DNA of 64,000 nt from Dasyornis broadbenti (lineage: Eukaryota; Chordata; Aves; Passeriformes; Dasyornithidae): assembly GCA_013397935.1 (NCBI GenBank), contig VZRN01005170.1, positions 71,495 to 135,494 on the forward strand. The letters run 5' to 3'. Made by a program: the position numbers and the translations under genes. Positions 62,125-64,000 of this stretch are shown piece by piece. Every line of letters begins with the position of its first letter. Position 1 is the first letter of the stretch. Below the pieces are notes generated by a model. It was given only the letters and a program-made list of their open reading frames with translations, did not search any database and was not told the DNA's origin.

Positions 62125-64000
62125 GCCCCACATTCTAATGCAGGTCAGCTGTGATGAGTCTGCCCTTCAGCAGCTCAGTCAAAGCCCAGCTGATCTGTGC
62201 AAGCCAACGCTGCAGCTCTTCCCTCTCAGGCAATCAGAAACCTCCTCGTGGGCTGCTCCTAACAGCCCCTGCGAGGCTGAACACAGCTCCAGCCAAGCAC
62301 CTTTTGAAACACGGAGCAGGGAAAGGCCTTGGGTGAGCGCCAAATTCCCTGTGAAGAGCTGGATGTGTGGTGCCACAGGCAAACCCTGGGCAAGGCTCCT
62401 CACTCAGCACCACTGGGTTTGTCCCAAGGTCTCACTGCAGGGCTTGGCTTGAGGAACAAGCGGCTCCTCCCAAGGCAATAGCAAACTCTACCCCTGTTCA
62501 CTCATCAACAAGTGCTAAACAGATCCTGGGTCTCCCTAAATAGCTGTGATTGGATTTCTGGGATACCTACAGGTAAGGCAAGTGGATGAGTGTTTGTTCC
62601 ATACTGCTGACCTGGGGTGGAGCTGTTTAAAGCTTGTCATATGGGAATTTCCCTTTCCCACCAGCTTCCCCCTGCTGCCTGCTATCCATACTCTCTCCTG
62701 CAAAGGACAATTCTCTGTGCTGCAAGGGGGAGCAAACAGGTCGGGATGGTTTTCTTGCTTGCAGGGAGTTATTTACATCCACAGAGAACAGTCTCACCTG
62801 CTGGCAGCTGCTCAGTTCCTAAAGGAGGAAGTGAATAAGGCAGAGACATCAATAATTACTAACTCCTAGAGTTGGTCTACTCTTTGCTATCCTAAAAGAA
62901 CTGAGATTCTGCTTTCTAGTATTTTGTCCTCTTTGATTCTTTCTGTTTCTTTGATTCTTGAGGATGTTGAGGCACAATCGGAGCTGTTACTTCAGCAAAT
63001 ACTTTTTTTCCTTCTCTGCCACAGAGCTACTAAAAATAGCAAAATATTTCCTCTCCAAACACCTGGCTTTCTTTTCCTTCAATATTTTTTTTAGTTTTCT
63101 GAAGACAGAAACTTATTCCAAATCACCTATTTGCAGACTCTCCCTCATTCTCTCTTTAAGCAGAAAAACAATATTTTATTTCTCAGAGGGAAGAGGGGTA
63201 TCTGAGCCCGTTTGGTTTCAGATTCTCATGTAACAGTTCACAGTCACAGAAGATGAAGTGTCACGCTTCCCCAAGAGACATCTTGTTAATGTAAACTCAA
63301 TTGTAGTGTTTCCTGACTTCTCCTCAGTTCCTTAAGCCTCAGGCATGCACAAAAATACAGCTGCTTTCTCATCAGTGTTTTCAGAGCATCATCCTTAAAG
63401 CTGTCCCATGTGTTAGCCAGCTTGACGAGGCAGCCCCGTTGCACTGCACTGTTGATCAGCCAGGGTTAAAGGTTACAAATCAGTGCTTCTCCACGTCCTG
63501 GTGCTCCTAAACATCACTTCCTTTCGGAGAGCAGCTCGTGCAACTGTGAACATGGTTCTGTTGCTGCTGTAGCCAGGCACAAATTCTGTTCAATAGATTT
63601 ATTGACCATGAGCACACTTCACTGAAGCCTGACCACGGGGAGCCAAGGAGGCGAACTACCAACACTGAGAGCAAAATGATGTCAAGCACCTTCCCAAGGT
63701 CATGCTGTAACAAACTCATTTTCCATGGAAGACAAGCCTAGTGGAAGTTCTTAAAGGAGGAGAATTCATAATTCCCCCTTTTAAGTTTTGCAGCAAATAA
63801 TTCCATTTCTAGCAAAAACCTTGCATGTGGGGCTTTGCGCTTATCTCCTGCAGATAAGGGTATTTGAAGTGCTGATATACGAGATGCTCGTGGGATTGTT
63901 ATCTCTTGGACAACAAAAAAGGTATGGGTGGGGAGGGGACAAACTTGTAAATTCACAGACAGAGACATAATCCTTGGCAACCAAGTACACAGCAGCTTTG

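Larger units (their letters stand above)
58328..64000 (-). other. KCNQ1: Intron 1 (5' part outside window)
   Basis: Transcript-upstream of exon 2. The exon 1 signature (human NFLERPTGWKCFVYHFAV) is not found in any minus frame, so exon 1 and the promoter lie beyond 64000. Contents: a CTCF-like motif at 59555-59568, a 21-nt tandem duplication (60741-60775), A/C-rich low complexity (about 60950-61050) and a short GTCT repeat (62107-62124). Confidence 0.8.

Noticed and set aside
58328..64000. Possible exon 1 or promoter
   Set aside because: No match to ERPTGWKCFVYHF and no G/C-rich CpG promoter; the start of the gene lies beyond the window.

Overview
The window is vertebrate genomic DNA, most likely from a bird. 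The protein-coding exons belong to a Kv7/KCNQ potassium-channel gene. Two truncated CR1 LINE copies carry the 3'-terminal architecture typical of sauropsids, overall repeat density is low, and the introns are short for this gene. No bacterial, viral or plasmid gene organisation is present. The species cannot be named from sequence alone.

One gene accounts for all the coding sequence I can support: a KCNQ1-type (KvLQT1/Kv7.1) voltage-gated potassium channel on the minus strand. Ten consecutive internal exons, equivalent to human exons 2-11, lie between 58327 and 7612. Each has consensus AG/GT borders, and the phases follow the human gene exactly. Exons 2-8 match the human exons in length to the base (91, 127, 79, 97, 141, 111 and 96 nt). 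Exons 9, 10 and 11 are 129, 163 and 115 nt, against 123, 142 and 121 in human. Joined, they give 383 uninterrupted codons, from the first transmembrane helix through the voltage sensor, the pore (TIGYGD filter), S6 and the calmodulin-binding IQ region to just before C-terminal helix B. Exon 1 lies upstream beyond position 64000. Exons 12-16 lie downstream beyond position 1.

Layout on the + axis, right to left in transcript order: partial intron 1 (58328-64000), exon 2, intron 2 (8.1 kb), exon 3, intron 3 (4.5 kb, with a 36-N assembly gap), exon 4, intron 4 (1.8 kb), exon 5, intron 5 (4.3 kb), exon 6, intron 6 (5.0 kb, with a strong G-quadruplex motif), exon 7, a tight cluster of exons 7-10 separated by introns of 0.3, 0.7 and 1.9 kb, intron 10 (22.9 kb), exon 11 and partial intron 11. 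The introns hold CR1 fragments, microsatellites, a local 94-bp duplication, several perfect inverted repeats and small tandem duplications. I see no second gene, tRNA, rRNA or CRISPR array.

The main biological point is that the channel is uneven in conservation. The S4, pore and S6-proximal exons are identical or nearly identical to human KCNQ1. The end of S1, the S1-S2 and S2-S3 loops, S3 and exons 9-11 differ more than expected for an avian KCNQ1 ortholog, given how well frog KCNQ1 matches human (recalled). The gene may therefore be a KCNQ1-like paralog or a fast-evolving ortholog. Intron 10, which in placental mammals contains the KCNQ1OT1 promoter and imprinting centre, shows no CpG island. 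A small CpG-rich cluster instead overlaps exon 9.
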